Shown: positions 44,252 through 58,500 of the stretch, in pieces | How positions within the stretch are numbered: the stretch's first letter is position 1 | How the letters are laid out: each line of letters opens with the position of its first letter | DNA from: Acorus gramineus | Lineage: Eukaryota; Streptophyta; Magnoliopsida; Acorales; Acoraceae | Direction of reading: 5' to 3' | NCBI GenBank assembly: GCA_030737835.1 | Contig: JAUJYN010000019.1 | Span: 2,812,433-2,876,432, forward strand | DNA length: 64,000 nt | Position numbers and translations under genes: made by a program | The notes under the pieces: generated by a model | The model's input: only the letters and a program-made list of their open reading frames with translations | Databases searched by the model: none | What the model was told of the DNA's origin: nothing

Positions 44252-45004
44252 TGTTGAATTTTTTGTTAATCAATGGCATCACAATGGTTGATTATGTATG
44301 TTTGCCGATGTGTGGTTGGCACCGTGTCATCAAGGATGGGTCTATGGGCAATAACACCGGCAAGGCTCGTCGAAATATGCTCGGTTGTGGGCCCAGATCC
44401 GCAAGCCTGTCTGACCAACGGACTCGAGCTAGAAAAATAGGCTTCAACCCTGCTCACTTTGGGACATAACAATATCAATGGAATAATTTATTAGTTATAA
44501 TAACACAATTTCAGAATAACCTAAATACATTTTAATTTTATAAAAAAATATATTTCATCCACTAATTATATTTTTAAAGAGTAATCAAAACCATGCAAAC
44601 AGGTTGAACCTTACATTTTCAACCATTTAGAACTAAAATGTCCCTGACACCTGTACTAGAAAACAGAAATGAGACAGGAGCCAAGCCCTGCCACTCATCC
44701 AGGCTCTCCCATAGCGTGTGGCTCGGAGTACGGTCTAAATAAGACAATTTTCGTCATGTCGCGAGCACACCCCCATTAATAAGTCCTCGACAATTAAATC
44801 TATGAAGATTGACCCATGTTTTATTGTTTTTAACGTCTAATTAGATTGGATAGTCATTCGAATTAAAAACTTAAGCTTGTTTCTTTTACTTTTCCTAGAA
44901 TTGGAGGCACATGACACTATCCATTTCTTCACTTGACCTAATGTTATATTTGTATAACTTTTGAGTGATTAAATATAATATTTTTATTTATTTTTAGAGT
45001 TCAG
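44252..45004. other. Intergenic sequence after the methyltransferase
   Basis: Moderately AT-rich, with no similarity to the retroelements here. A 72-codon frame at 44251-44469 has no recognisable feature and is probably chance. Nothing else seen. Confidence 0.5.
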
Positions 45005-45317
45005 ATGATCAATTTAAAAATATAATCGCATATCAGTGATCCTAGTATCTGCTTTGACTTATCTGTAAATTTTCGTCGCGTTCTGACATCGTTTTAAAAA
45101 TTATACAGTTCCCAATGATATCCGTGTTTAGCTATTATTCGGTTTTTGTTGGTTCTTTGATTGGGTGGATGGTGACTCTAGGCAAGTATCACCCTATTCT
45201 CCAACCCTTGATTCATAATGTAAGTATGTCTAAGTATACCCTCTCCTTACCTCATCACACCAAGCTCATTTGTACCTCTTTTGGCCCCATCTCACACTCT
45301 CAAAACTCTAAATTGAG

Positions 45318-45381
<64 letters not shown>

Positions 45382-46788
45382 CCCTCTCATTCTCTCTAGG
45401 TCAGCCCCCTTTCGTGTGTGATTTTGATGGTGCAAATGAAGATGAAGATAAGCAAATGAATGAAGAGTGAAAAGGATGGTGAGTGTGTGTGAACCTTGTA
45501 TTTCCCCCACCTCCCTCTTCTTTTCCATGGCATTCTTTTAACCTCATTGTTTGTTTTGGCTTATGTGAGGGTGTTGATCTAGTGGTGGTTATGGCTATGC
45601 ATGTGTGATGGATTGATTGATTGTGGTGGTGGTGGAATCCCTTGTGTGCATCATTTTCCCCTCTTCTTCTCATGGTATGTTGTTTTCCCTTTATGTCATG
45701 TAGGTATTTTTGTTTATGCTTCAATGAAGTATGAGTGTTGTTATCCAGTGCTTTGGGTGGTCAGCAAGGATACATAGGTGATGTTGTATGTGTTTTCCCA
45801 TTTTCTTGTTGTTAGGAGTTTTGTGTTGTAGTAAGACAGATTTCTGTCCTATAACAATCATTCTAAAACTAGTACTTAGAAACATATTTTTAGGATTGTA
45901 TCCTCATATGATATGATCATCCATATGTCTAGATTCTATACAGGAAATTTGGTATAATAATATTATCTGTGTTGTAAGTTAGAACCTGATTTGCATGAAC
46001 TGTTCAGATTCACGTAGGAAATGACCAGTTTCTGAAAATATTTTATTTTGGCCATGTAGAGGCCAAATAAGATTATGATGTCCGCAAAGATTATGATCCT
46101 AACATGTCAAAGAACGTGTATGATTTATTTCAGAGTTATTTGATGTGTATTTGGTGCTGTGGAGATTAAAGTTTAGTGCTGGTTGTAGTAGATGTACAAG
46201 TTTTACTTGATTGTGAGTCAAAGAGCTATTATGCATGATGTGAGAACCATCAAGAGTTAGTATCTTCATGAAGTTGGCTTGTATGTGCGTCAGGAGACTT
46301 CATATTTTAATTGAGCATCATTGGTTGTGTTTTGCAGCTTTCGTTGACAGAACTCGCGACGATCCGGGTAATGGTGAGTGGTTCGATCCACCCACTTAGG
46401 AAGCGCATAATACATGTAGTTGTGCTCCGTGTATTCTAAGAGCGCCGTAGTTATGTAGTATTTATATAATGGACGTATTATTAGGATTATAACTTACTAT
46501 GTTAGATAACATATACTATATATATTTATAATTTGTATTTTGTGTAGACAATTTATATCGCACCCATTACTTATTTGTCCACCATAATACATGCATAAAT
46601 AACCATATTTTTATACATCTAATGCTAGTATGATATTGTATCTTATGTATTTAATATCATTGAAAATGGCATGCCATAAGAGATTCGTATATTGAATTTG
46701 TCCCATGATTAGTTAAATATGTGGTATGTTATTTATCATTAAGTTTGTATGGTTCCATGATTAGCTTTGATATATTATGGAATATTAA
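45005..46788 (+). mobile_element. Forward LTR fragment, diverged
   Basis: Related to the LTR heads at 38755 and 46789: the block TATCTGTAAATTTTCGTCGCGTTCTGACATC occurs near 45060 as at 38895. Near 46335-46395 it keeps the TTTTGCAG acceptor-like site and the following CGACGATCCGGGTAATG/GTGAGTGG donor-like block. It lacks a clean start and is followed directly by another LTR head. It contains a long AT microsatellite. Confidence 0.6.
45322..45377. repeat. (AT)28 microsatellite
   Basis: Uninterrupted AT run of 56 bp; its start corresponds to the TC run of solo LTR S1, ahead of the CTCTCTAGGTCAGCCCC block. Confidence 0.95.
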
Positions 46789-47742
46789 TGTTATGCCTGT
46801 GTCATTTGGAGCCATTTCGGTTAAGCCATGGTCACATCTAGGTCATTTAGGGCCTTTTCTTTTACGATTGGAGTCGCTAAAATTTTGGCCTTTTAGCTAT
46901 CTGCGTGAGTTTGAGTACTCCGATTGAAAATCTAACTGCATATTATGGGTCCTGGTACCATTTTGTACTACCCATAAAAATTTCATTGAATTCCGATAAC
47001 GTTTTGAAAAATATGCAGTTCCGAATCGCATCCGGGTTTTAGTCATTACTGGTTTTCGTTGGAGGCATAGTGTTTGGATATTTTGGTGAATGTGGTGACC
47101 TTTAGTAACCTTACCCCCACCTTGCTTAGTGATGAAAAAACCATTGGTTATTTTGTGTGTTAGAGGGTGAGAATAGGCTTAGGTTCCCCCCCCTTTCTTT
47201 CCCTTCTCATCACCCCCCCAAAGTGAGCATTTGAGCTCTCTTTCTCTCACTCTCGTCTCTCTTTTGGTCCAGCCCTTTTGAGGGTGTTCAGCCCCCATAT
47301 GTTTGATAAAATGCCTATGAGAAGGAGTGCTTGGAAGAGGTGCATGTAAAGGGAGATCAAGAAAGCCAAGTAGAGGAGGAGCAAAGAAGAGGTGGTGGTA
47401 GTGGTGGTGGCAGTCGAGGTGGTCAAGGGTGCGCTTGCGAGCCCCTACATCTCCCCTTCCCTCCCCCTCTCTTTTGATCTCGTCGGATGGGATCCGCGAG
47501 GACCTGGGTTGCGGTGAGTTGTTCGATCCAACCTGTTGGGATGCGCTCAATGCACGTAGTCGTGCATCACGCATCCATGGGGCTTCTTTGCACCCTAAAC
47601 ATGCTAGATATTTGCATGCTAGGCTTGCATAGCTTGTATATTGCGTAGACCCCCTTTTTTCTACCATATACTTGCCTTTGTATTATATTCATGCGTAAAT
47701 TATTATGTATGCATGCGCCCTTCATGTATGGGCATGTGTGAT
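46789..47742 (+). mobile_element. Forward LTR head, truncated by element D
   Basis: Starts TGTTATGCCTGTGTCATTTGG and runs through the CT-rich and GTGGTGGTGG block (about 47390-47410) straight to GATCTCGTCGGATGGG (47477), omitting the CpG-rich core present in its relatives. It ends where the reversed LTR of element D starts at 47743. Confidence 0.75.
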
Positions 47743-48320
47743 GTCACGCCCCAGGGCGGCCGTCCCCGAGACGTGGCAATAATGAATATCAGCTATCAAT
47801 ACCTGAGGTCAACAAAGACTCCAACAACAACACACAAGGTGGCAAAGCAAAGATAATGATAACTGACTGAAAAGCGGAAGCATAAGATATCAACAATGTC
47901 TGTAAACCAATAACATTATTACAGACTCGAATACACAATCACTGTCCTGTGAGAGCCAAGTCTAGTCCAAATAAAATACAACCTGTGTCACATGCACGAT
48001 TTACAATACATAAAATGACTCTAGGACTGCTGACAGCCTCGCACTCGCCACCTGCCGGAAGAACGCTCCACGCCCATAAGACCACGCCACAGGGAAGCTC
48101 CAGCTCCACGCCCAACACTGCCCCTGAAAAGAAACAATATGCGAGGGGTGAGCTACAAGCTCAGTGAGTGGCTGGAAACCAATCACCATACAACAGTTCA
48201 ATACTCAAACAATTTCCTCTCAAGGAAAACATGGGTAGAAACCCAATGGATAACAAGGTCACGCGACGGCGCGACCAACCTCACCCTCACCCTCACTCCC
48301 GGAGAAAGACTCTTGGGACA
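47743..48320 (-). mobile_element. Element D 3' LTR, truncated, reverse strand
   Basis: Begins with the reversed LTR end TGTCACGCCCCAGGGCGG and matches the start of the D 5' LTR (50598-51140) for about 570 bp. Near 48310-48330 it breaks directly into inverted integrase sequence, so about 3 kb of LTR and the polypurine tract are missing. Confidence 0.75.
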
Positions 48321-50004
48321 CCTTCTTGAAAATATGGTCGCCAAACCCAAAGGTAAGCCCCTGGCGACAATGACCTGGGTAGCCCTTCTGTCGGTTCTGG
48401 GAGGTGCAGATGTACACACGAACCAATCTGGCCACCGCAAGGTCAAACAACTAACTTATGGCCTCTCCAACTAGCGCTCCTCAACCGTCCCAACACAAGG
48501 GAGGTATAAAACTGTGCCTGTAGAGTGCCTTTCACAGATCCATTGGGTGATCGATGGCAGTCGTCTTGTAGGCATACCCCAACAAATGGGTGGTGCCTCA
48601 CCCAACTGCCCTCATCATCGAGCACGCAGGCACTTAGCATGTCCTCCAAGGTCTGAATCGTCCTCTTTGTCTGGCTGTCCATCGGCGATGAAACGCTATA
48701 CTTAAATGGAGGCTCGCGCCAAAGGATGCGCCACAACCTCAAAGTAACCCTCGCGTCTCAACCGAAAATAGCGTCGACTGGAGTGCCATGAAGACGAACA
48801 ATCGCGAAGGTGAAAACCCACGTCAAGGTGTCCAGAGACTCAATCAGTTGTATTAGGGAGGGAAGCGTGGACTTAGTCAGTCGGTCAATGATCACCTAGA
48901 CGGCGTCGTGACCCGAACGTGACATTAGCGAGTCCGCAACAATCCCTGATAACCCACTCCTACGTCCACTGAGGAATCTCGATGGACTGACGCTTTCCAC
49001 TCAATGATGATTCTCGAACTTTGCCTGAGGGCATGCCAAGGTCACCCATATCACCTTTTCATCGCACTACAGCAATCTCAATGAAGACTACCCCAAAGTA
49101 GTCCACGGAGGCCCAATAAAACTTTTGAGATCCACGAAGGCATCCAGCGCATTCGTCAACCCCGACGGCAGTACTTAAAACTCGTAGTGCCTGAACAGTC
49201 ACGAAAGGCCATCTACGGGATGTCCAACTCTCGGATCTCTAACTTGTGGTACCCTTGTGCGAAGATCGATCTAACAGCAGACACTCGCTCCTAGAGTTGG
49301 TCAAATAGATCATCGATTCACGGCAAAGGTAATTGATCTTCAACCTCCACGGGGAGATCAAAACAACACCACGAACAATTAAGTCCAGATTCTGCTCCTC
49401 GAGCATGTCTGGCGCTCATGATGACACTTACACGCTTGGTAAGTCGCTCAACCGCACTTAATCCACAAGACACGCAATAAGGGGTCGTCGAACCTCAACA
49501 ATGCCTATGCGACATCATCTATCTAATAGGGCGGTTGAGTCCCATCATGAACGCTAGCATCGCGTCTCCTTATTTGCGACCAATGTGGGGCAAAACGCGA
49601 TAGTATCCACAACTGTGCTTCACATGCCGCCAGAGATAGGTCGCTCATCTACAACCATTGGAACTCCAGCATCCTGCACTCCATGGGTAGATTCATCACG
49701 GGGAGTCCACGCTCTCGACATCATTTAGCAGCACTCTCCCGGTGTGGCCTCTACCTGGTAGCCTCCCAAGCCTACTATCTCTGCCATATGGGCGCACCAC
49801 AAGCATAGTATCTGGGAGCACCTCACAGGGTTATCTTCTCAACCGGGCAGCTACAACGCACAATGATATATCGAAGCGACTCCAGATGCCACTATGGAAC
49901 CCTGTCCACTAGCGATCGCCCACTGAGCTGCAATAGGACGCACCCAATCCCGATCGTACGCATCACCACTCGCTACAGCACCTTCCAAGTGAGAGGGAAA
50001 AATC
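48321..50004 (-). pseudogene. Element D pol remnant (RNase H to integrase)
   Basis: Reverse-strand degraded pol. It starts (leftmost) in the integrase C-terminal part, where minus-strand RGLPLGLATIFSRR-like residues correspond to FEVGDHVFLKV. It continues through a recognisable TIQTLEDMLSACVLD (48600-48670 on the minus strand), the DRLTKS and VRLHGTPV region (about 48780-48920), and RNase H-like sequence near 49850-49990. Many stops. From about 48640 onward it parallels 258-1640 for about 1.35 kb. Confidence 0.7.
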
Positions 50005-50482
50005 CACCATCAATTTGATGCTTCTAAGGTATTCCTTGACTGGGAAAAGAAACCTTGGGAGGGCACCATGAGGTCCCGATATAGGATATCCCGACAACCA
50101 AACAAGGAACACGGAGTACCCTAGCCCGGGTCTCAACGCTGACCCTGCAAGGCCCCTTAATCCTGAGTAGGAAGACTGGAAGAAGACATCGCCCTTAATG
50201 AGCACTACGCCACATCCTCAACACTTAAAACTGGCGCCGCACGCGAACTCAATGGTTACCAGCGATACCGATACACGGGAAAGAGCTCCATTATCGAGAC
50301 GCAATCCATACCTTAGAAATTGCAACCAATTCATCACTATCACACTACTGGGCATAAATCTCCTACCCAAACCTTAATCCCGCACAAGAGATCTAACAAC
50401 TGACCCTAACCAGTCGACCCAGTCGACAACTTAAGGGTGGGTCCAGGGGGTCACGTCCACGTCAACGGATGCGAGGAGGCAT
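50005..50482 (-). pseudogene. Element D: LTR-like module and gag stub
   Basis: The recurrent ~120-bp module (50045-50165) follows pol directly. Then come diverged sequence and, at the right end, only the first few codons of gag: the ATG at 50482 is followed by PPRIR, matching MPPRR of A and B. Nearly all of gag, protease and RT are absent, so D is a gutted non-autonomous copy. Confidence 0.6.
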
Positions 50483-50597
50483 GTCAGCAACCTAAGATAA
50501 CTTCTAAAACAAGAGTACTCGGATGACAATCCTACGACTCATCATCTATACGACTAGACTTAGGCTCTGACAGGACTAGGCTCTGATACCAACTTTT
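50483..50597 (-). other. Leader and primer-binding site of element D
   Basis: GCTCTGATACCA at 50580-50591 is the inverted tRNA-iMet site, six bases from the LTR boundary at 50598. A second GGCTCTGACAGG just upstream is the conserved downstream part of the leader. Confidence 0.85.
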
Positions 50598-51462
50598 TGT
50601 CACGCCCCAGAGCGGCCGTCCCCGAGACGTGACAATAATAAATATCAGCTATCAATACCTGAGGTCAATAAGGACACCAACAACAATACACAAGGCGGCA
50701 AAGCAAGATAATGATAACTGACTGAAAAGCGGAAGCATAATATATAACAATGTCTGTAAATCAAAAACATTATTACAGACCCGAATACACAATCAATGTC
50801 CTGTGAAAGCCAAGTCTAGACCAAAGAAAATACAACCTGTGCCACATGCACGATTTACAAGGCATAAATGACTCTAGGAATGCTGACAGCCTCGCACTCG
50901 CCATCCGCCGGAAGAACGCTCCACGCCCATAAGACCACACCACAGGAAGCTCCAGCTCCACGCCCAACACTGCCCCTGAAAAGAAACAGTATGCGAGGGG
51001 TGAGCTACAAGCTCAGTGAGTGGCTGGAAACCAATCACCATTCTACAGTTCAATACATAATCAATTTCCTTTCAAGGAAAACATGGGTGGAAACCCATGG
51101 ATAACTGGGTCACGCGGCGGCGCGACCAACCTCACCCCCACCCTCACTCCCGGAGGAAGTCTCTTGGGACTTATGGGGAGAGACCATACCGTCGGTCGAA
51201 GAGACCCGGATTTACTGGTCTAGAGACCATACCGTTGGTCGAAGAGACCCGGATTTACTGGTCTACTCAACACTACTGGATCATCTACATCTAGATAATC
51301 GCCCAACGATGTCCTTCAACATCGATCACGAGACCGGACCCAACAACTATGGGAACGGTTGAACAACGAATGGGTCACGAGGTGACGTGTCTTCGCCTCA
51401 TCCACACCCTCACTCTTGAAAGGAGACATCTTGGGACTTTGGGAAGAGACTTAGACTGCTCT

Positions 51463-51690
51463 ACACCCCTGGTCCACCGGTAGCCTCTCCCACCCTCGTG
51501 GCCTCCGCCTAGTCCTCTGACAGGTATAGCCAACGCCGGGGAGTTCCTACATCGGATCCAACGAAGGGGAGAACGATTCCACACCCCTGGTCCACCGGTA
51601 GCCTCTCCCACCCTCGTGGCCTCCGCCTAGTCCTCTGAGAGGTATAGCCAACGCCGGGGAGTTCCTACATCGGATCTAACAAAGGGGAGA
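51463..51690 (-). repeat. Tandem duplication inside element D LTR
   Basis: The block ACACCCCTGGTCCACCGGTA ... GGAGAACGATTCCA occurs twice in a row with very few differences (about 51463-51580 and 51581-51697). It is single in the related LTRs. Confidence 0.8.
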
Positions 51691-52556
51691 ACGATTCCAC
51701 GCTCGCGATATCATTTGTTAGCCCTCTTCCGGGTAGCCTCTACCTGGTATACTCCCATGATCAGTACTCCTCCGACTGCATCGGTGGTACCTACGGATGG
51801 GAGCCCTCTGTCAGGACAGCTACAACCCAGCTTCTTCAACTTGAGCAACCCTGGGAGTGAACATTCCATGTTCGCAAAGCGAACCCCATGGAAACAACTA
51901 CCACTCTGGAGGAGAAGAATATGCGAGGGGTGTGCCACACACTCAGTGAATGGCACAAACTATGCAACGTAACACCTATTAACCCTAAAATAATTACAGT
52001 CACTAAACGGGAGTAGCGGTACAAGCTAGTGAGTCGTAACATCGTCGACCCACCCCACCCTCACTCTCACCCTTTAAGGGGTGACATGGGCCTTTTGGGA
52101 CTGACTAGACTACTATTCACCCTTGGTCCACCGGTAGCCTCTCCCCGCTCCGTAGCTTACCTGGTATACTCCCACGATCAGCACAGTCCGATGCATCGGA
52201 GGTACCTACAGATGGGAGCCCTCTGTCAGGACAGCCTGTCTAACGCCGGGGATGTCACTACACGGATCCAACGAAGGGAAGAGAACAGCCTAGTCACACG
52301 CATGCGATCCTCTTGGATCCGTCGACAACGCTTCCTAACATTTCTAATGTCATGAATTCTCAAGAATTCCTCCAGGGCGCATAACTACGATGCGGAGAAA
52401 CATATATTATAAGAACATGGTTATAATATTCTCTAAGGCATGCTTACAACAATATAATCCCATAATCCCATCTTGATTTAAATAAATTAAACTAAATGGG
52501 AACATGCATAGGTCGGGGCTTTCCAATTAAAGGACAAGGTGACTAAACATGCATAG

Positions 52557-55500
52557 TGTCATGCCCCAGGGCGGCCGTCCCCGGGACGCGGCAAGGGTAT
52601 ATATGATATCAGCAGTCTATACAAGAGGTCAATAATATACTCAAACAATATCAACAATGACAACACAGACAACAAAGAGGCTGACATGATATATACACAA
52701 ATAGCGGAAGCTAAAAGATTGAATCTGTAATTCAAAGACATATTACAGACTCGATACATAATCAACTATCCTGTGAGAGCCAATATATACACGACATCCA
52801 AATATAATACAAATGCGTGCTCAAGCACGGAATACAATACATACAAGCAAAGGGGGATGCTGAATGGCCTCTCACACGAAGAACGTGACGCTGCTCCGCT
52901 ATTGCTGACGTACCTCGGGGAGCTCCTCCTGCTGATCCGACTCAGATATCACTGGAGAAAAATATATGCGAGGGGTGAGCCACACGCTCAGTGAATAGCA
53001 CAACCCATGCATCACAATTCACATTAACCTCATATCATTTATAGCCTCTAAGTGGCAATAACTACTCAATCCAGTGGGTCGCTCATTGCCAACCCACTAC
53101 ACCCTCACCCTCACCCTCAAACTGGTGACATGGTCTTTTGGGATTGACTAGGCTGTTAATCACCCTTGGTCCACCGATAGCCTCTCCTCCACACCGTAGT
53201 TCGCCTGGTCTACTCCCACGATTCGGCACAGTCCGAAACCAAATCATGAGGTGCTTACTGATGGGAGCCCTCTGTTAGGACGGCCTGTCTAACGCTGAGA
53301 AGTCTCTACACGGATCCAACGAAGGGAAGAGAAACAGCCTACCCACACGGATACGATCCACCTGGATCCGCCGACACCGATCTCAACTCTACAAATGTCA
53401 TGAATTCTTCAGAATTCCTCTAGGACGCATAACTAAGATGAAGGGAAGCATATATTATAACCACAAGGTTATAATATTCTCTAAGGCATGCTAATTACAA
53501 AACTCGCATTTGATTTAAATAAATTAAACTAAATGGGACGCATGCGTAGGTCGAGGCTTCCCTAACATGGTATCAAGATGCTTGGGCCTTTACACATATC
53601 ATAAGGGTGCATATCCCTAACATGCAAGGCCTAGGGTGGCATGGATACTACATAATAATCATGCATGCATAGTTTACAATTAATACTATCTAATATGCAA
53701 TCATGGTGCCCCAGGGGAGGGCAATGCACGCCTACGTGCATCGAACGCCTCCCTACTGGGTTGGATTGTCCCACTCACCAATACCCGGGTCGTCGCGTGA
53801 TCGTCCGTCGAGATCTGCAAGACATGGGAATCAAACTGGTGAGTAAAATACACAAATACGCAATAAATACGCTAGAAATACCCAACACTCGGACAGGCAT
53901 GCATACAGGCCCGTACGCACGCGAGTCCGAGTGCCCCGACAAACTCCGCACCCCTGGGCAGCCATGCGCACGGCCACCCGCATGCGCACGCACGGGTGCG
54001 CATGCACGCACGCACGCACGCACACCCGCGCCACGGGCGCACTGTCGCGCCCCAGCCCGCGCGCCCAGGCGCGCTGCCGCGCCTCAGCCCGCACGCCCAG
54101 ACACGCCGCATGCTCGCGAGCACGCCCGCGCGTGCCTGCGCGCACCGCGCGTCCAGCCCCGGGTGCACCCGTGCGCACTGCGCCCCAGCGCAGCACCTCG
54201 CGCGCACACCCGCACGCACTGCGCCCCAGCGCAGTACTTCCCGCGCGCATTGCGCCCCCTGCACAGCACCCGCTCGCATGTCCGTGCGTACAGCCCGCGC
54301 GTACGCGCGCACACGCCAGCGCCCCCGACTGCGCGCCTGCCCTGCCTGCACACCTACCCTGCCTGCACGCCTGCTCTGCCTGCGCGCACAGGCACGCGCG
54401 CACGCGCATGGATGATCCTGCACGCGCACCCGAGCCACTCCACCACCCCCATAGCCCCCAACAGCCCCCCCCCCCCCCAACACCCCAACCACCATGCATG
54501 CCATGCGTACCCAAAAATATCTACACAAGAAAAGGAAGGAAAGAAAGCTCAACCAAGGAGAGGAAGGGAAGGGGAGGAAATCGGGTGCTCTTCGCGCACC
54601 GATTCACCACCTCCAAGACCACCACCACCAAGCCTTCTTCTCAGCCAAAGAAGGGCTGAAAAGAGGGAGAAAAGGAGGTAAGAGAGGAGGAAAACCAAGG
54701 GGAAATGGAGATCCACGATCCAAGACCATAGAAAGATAGATCGGGTCCTCACCTATCTTTTCTCCTTCAATGGCTTCTTCTTTTGAACACTCTAACTAGG
54801 TCAAATGGGGGATTTAAAGAGAGGGAGGTGAGAGCTTTTGAGAGAGCTTGAGAGAGAAGATGATGAATAGGGAGGGGGAACTATTCTTGGGCGTGGACAT
54901 CACTTAAGCACACACACACACCACACACACACTCACACACTCACAACTCACTTACACTTAAGGAAAAATTAGGTTAAGCTAGGTTTAGGTGCACTTAAGG
55001 AAAAATTAGGTTAAGCTGGTTTAGGTGTCACGCCCCGGGCGTCCCCGAGACGCGGCAAGTGTATATAAAATATCAGAATCTACACAGGAGGTCAATAATA
55101 TATCATACACAAGCAATCATGACACACAGACAATAAAAGCAGGGCTGACATGATATATACACCAAATGCGGAAGCTAAGACTGAATCTGTACTCAAAACA
55201 CACTACAGATTCCATACATAATCACATGTCCTGTGAGAGCCAATATACATACAAAGACATCCAAATACTACACAAACGCGTGCCCAAGCACGGAAAATAA
55301 TACATACAGGCACAAGGGATGCTGATAGTCTCTGCAACTCGCGGGACATGGCGCTACTCCGCTACTAATGAAGTCCCTCGGGGAGCTCCTCCTCCAGATC
55401 CGACTCAGATGACACTGAAGAAAATATTGTGCGAGGGGTGAGCCACACGCTCAGTGAACGGCACAACCCATGCATCACAGACAGTATTGACCACAACCAG

Positions 55501-58500
55501 ATAATTCTTAACATTCACAACCACATTTACCATAGCCACAATTAACAACAATTCCTCAACTAGTGGGTCGCTAACGCCAACCCACTACACCCTCACCCTC
55601 ACCCTCAATGGGTGACCAAGGATATTGGGACTAATCAACATAAAACCAGCGGGTCGCTTCCGCCAACCCGCTACACCCTCACCCTCACTCCTCAAGGGGT
55701 GACCAAGGATATTGGGACTAACTACACCAATCCAGCAGGTCGCTATCGCCAACCTACTACACCCTCACCCTCACCCCTCAACAGGAGTGACCAAGGATAT
55801 TGGGACTAACTATCATCCATAGACAAATCCAGCGGATCGCTCATCGCCAACCCACTACACCCTCACCCTCACCCTACAACGGGTGACATAGGCTCTTGGG
55901 ACTGACTAGGCTGTTGGTCACCCTTGGTCCACCGATAGTCTCTCCTCCACTCCGTAGGCCGCTTGGTTTTCACCCACAACTTCGGCCCAGTCCGAAACCA
56001 AATCAGGAGGCGCCTACTGATGGGAACCCTTGGAAGGGACGACCTTTCTAACGCTGGGGCAGTCTCTACCGGATCCAACGAAGGGGACAGAACAGCCTAT
56101 CCATCGCATATGATCCACTCGGATCCGCAGACAACACATCATAACAACACTACTGTTCTGAATTCCTCAGAACCCACCAGGGCGCATAACTACGATGCGG
56201 GGAACATGCATAAGGTTGTAACAAGGGTGGAATATCATTGGGGAAAGAAACTCGGGAGGGCAGCGTGAGTTCCCGTTATAGGACACCCCGACAACCAAAC
56301 AAGGAACACGGTGCACCCTAACCTGGGTCTCACCGCTGTCCTCGCAAGGCCCCTCCCCTATAATATTCACTATAACATGCAATTTAACAATTTCTAGTAT
56401 TTAATTTAATAAATAAACTAGTAGGGCACATGCATCGGTCGGGCTTCCTAACATGGAACCAGGGGACATGCTGCATGGCTCATACACATATCCTAAGGGT
56501 GCAAGTCCCTAACATGCAAAGTCTAGGATAACATGCGTTCTACAATTAAATCATGCTCGCATGAAATATACATTACAACGGTTAATATCAATCCATGGAG
56601 CCCCAGGAGAGGTCGGTATACGCCCAAGCGCGTATAATGCCTCTCTACTGGGTTGGATTGTCCCACTCACCAGTATCTGGGTCGTCGCGCGACCGTCCGT
56701 CCAGATTTGCAAGACAGACATTCAATATGGTGAGAACAATACATAAATACTCTAAACTACCCCAAACACACAAAACCCACAACTAAACACCTAACACTCG
56801 GGCAAACTTGCATACCACCTGCACGCACGCTAGCCCGAGCACTCCGGCTACCACCCGCACGGCCGGCAACCACCCGCACGGCCGGCAACCACCCGCACGG
56901 CCACTCGACCGCCCGGGTGCACCACTGCGCCTCAGCCAACGCACCCCGCGCACCGCCGAACCTCCCGGGTGCACCGCGCGCCCCCTGCGCCCCAGCGCAG
57001 CCGCCCGCGCGCACCCCGCACGCCTCGCGCTGGCCCGCGAGCACCCCGCACGCCCCGCGCGCAGCGCCTCGCCCCGCGCGCACCCCGCGCACCACCTCTC
57101 TCCGTGCGCACCCCGCGCGCACCACCTGCCTCTACCCGCACGCACCACGCGCGCACCGCCAGCTCCGCCACGCGCGCACCCTGCACGACGCCCCGCAGCG
57201 GTGCCCAGCGCCCAGCACCCTCGGCCAGCACCGGGTACCCGCGACCCAGCGCCCATCGCTCAGCGCCCAGCACCCGGGACCCTCACCCAGCGTCCACGCG
57301 CACGCACGCGCAACACGCGCCTAGCGCCTGGAAGCACGCGCCCAGCGCGCCTGCCAGCCTGCCCGCGCTGCTGCCCGCGTTGCCTGCCTGCGCGCGTCAC
57401 CGAGTGGCCCGAGCACCGCTCGCCTGCACGCCCGGGGCACTGCCCGCCTGATGCCCGAGCGCCCCTGCCCTGCTCGCCTGCGCGCCCAGCCAGCTCGCCC
57501 GGCCTGCCAGCGCGCACAGTCCAGCTAGCCTACCCGCACGCATCTCCCTGCACCCCCCGAGCGCACGCCCGCGCACCCGCGCGCACGCGCTCGCGCGCCC
57601 AGCAAACTGGTGCACCTGCTCCCAGCCTACCCAGCTAGCCAGCACTCAGCACCCCCGCTCGCCCAGCATGCCCAGCGCCTGCGCGCACGCACCCGCGCGC
57701 CCGGCCACCTGGTGCCCCACGCTGCTGCGCCTGCTGCCAGCGCTCCCGGGACAGCCACCCCACCTACCCGAGCAGCCTAGCTCCCCTACCCTAGCACCCA
57801 CTCACCACCACCGGCCACCGACCTCCGACCACCTCCACCGCCCTCCGACGGCCACCCACAGCCGCCGACCTCCACCCAACCCCAAAACCCACCTCCTAAC
57901 ATCCATCTAGACAAGAAAAGAGGGGAAAAAGGGCTTACCAAGGGGAGGAAGGGAAGTCCGGACGCTCTCCGCGCGCCGAAACCTTTCCCCAAGGGCTTCC
58001 ACCGCCCGGATCTCACTCGGCCTCCGAAATGGCTCCGATCAGAGGCGAAAAGAGGGTGGATGGGGAGGCTAGGATCGCCGGAATCGGGATTTGAAAGCAC
58101 CGGGGTGTAGATCGGGACCCGATCTACACTTCTTGTGCTTTAGGTTTTAAGCTTTGAGGGCTCTAAGGGCTTCAAATGGGAGAAAAAGAGAGAGGAAGGA
58201 GAGAGAGAGATTTGGTAGGGATGATGAATAGTGACATAAGATATTTCTCACCCACTATTTATAGCCGGGTCACTTAAAAACCCAGATACGCCCCGAAACT
58301 GTGAAATTTTGGAAACGTTACCGGAATTCGATGAAATTTTCGTGAGAGGTCTAAAATGGCACCAGGACACCAAATATGCAGTTAGATTTCCAATCGGAGT
58401 CCTCTAGCTCAGGACGATAGCTAACAGTCCAAAAATTAGCGGTTCCGATCGAAAACCCTAAAAATTTTAAAAAGTGCCAGAACGCTCCAACGGTTACCAG

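Noticed and set aside
44251..44469. 72-codon ORF downstream of the methyltransferase
   Set aside because: No recognisable motif, overlaps the polyadenylation region, and an equally long frame exists on the other strand.
45322..45377. ORFs with long Ile-Tyr runs at 45115-45399 and 45319-45528
   Set aside because: Translation of the AT microsatellite only.
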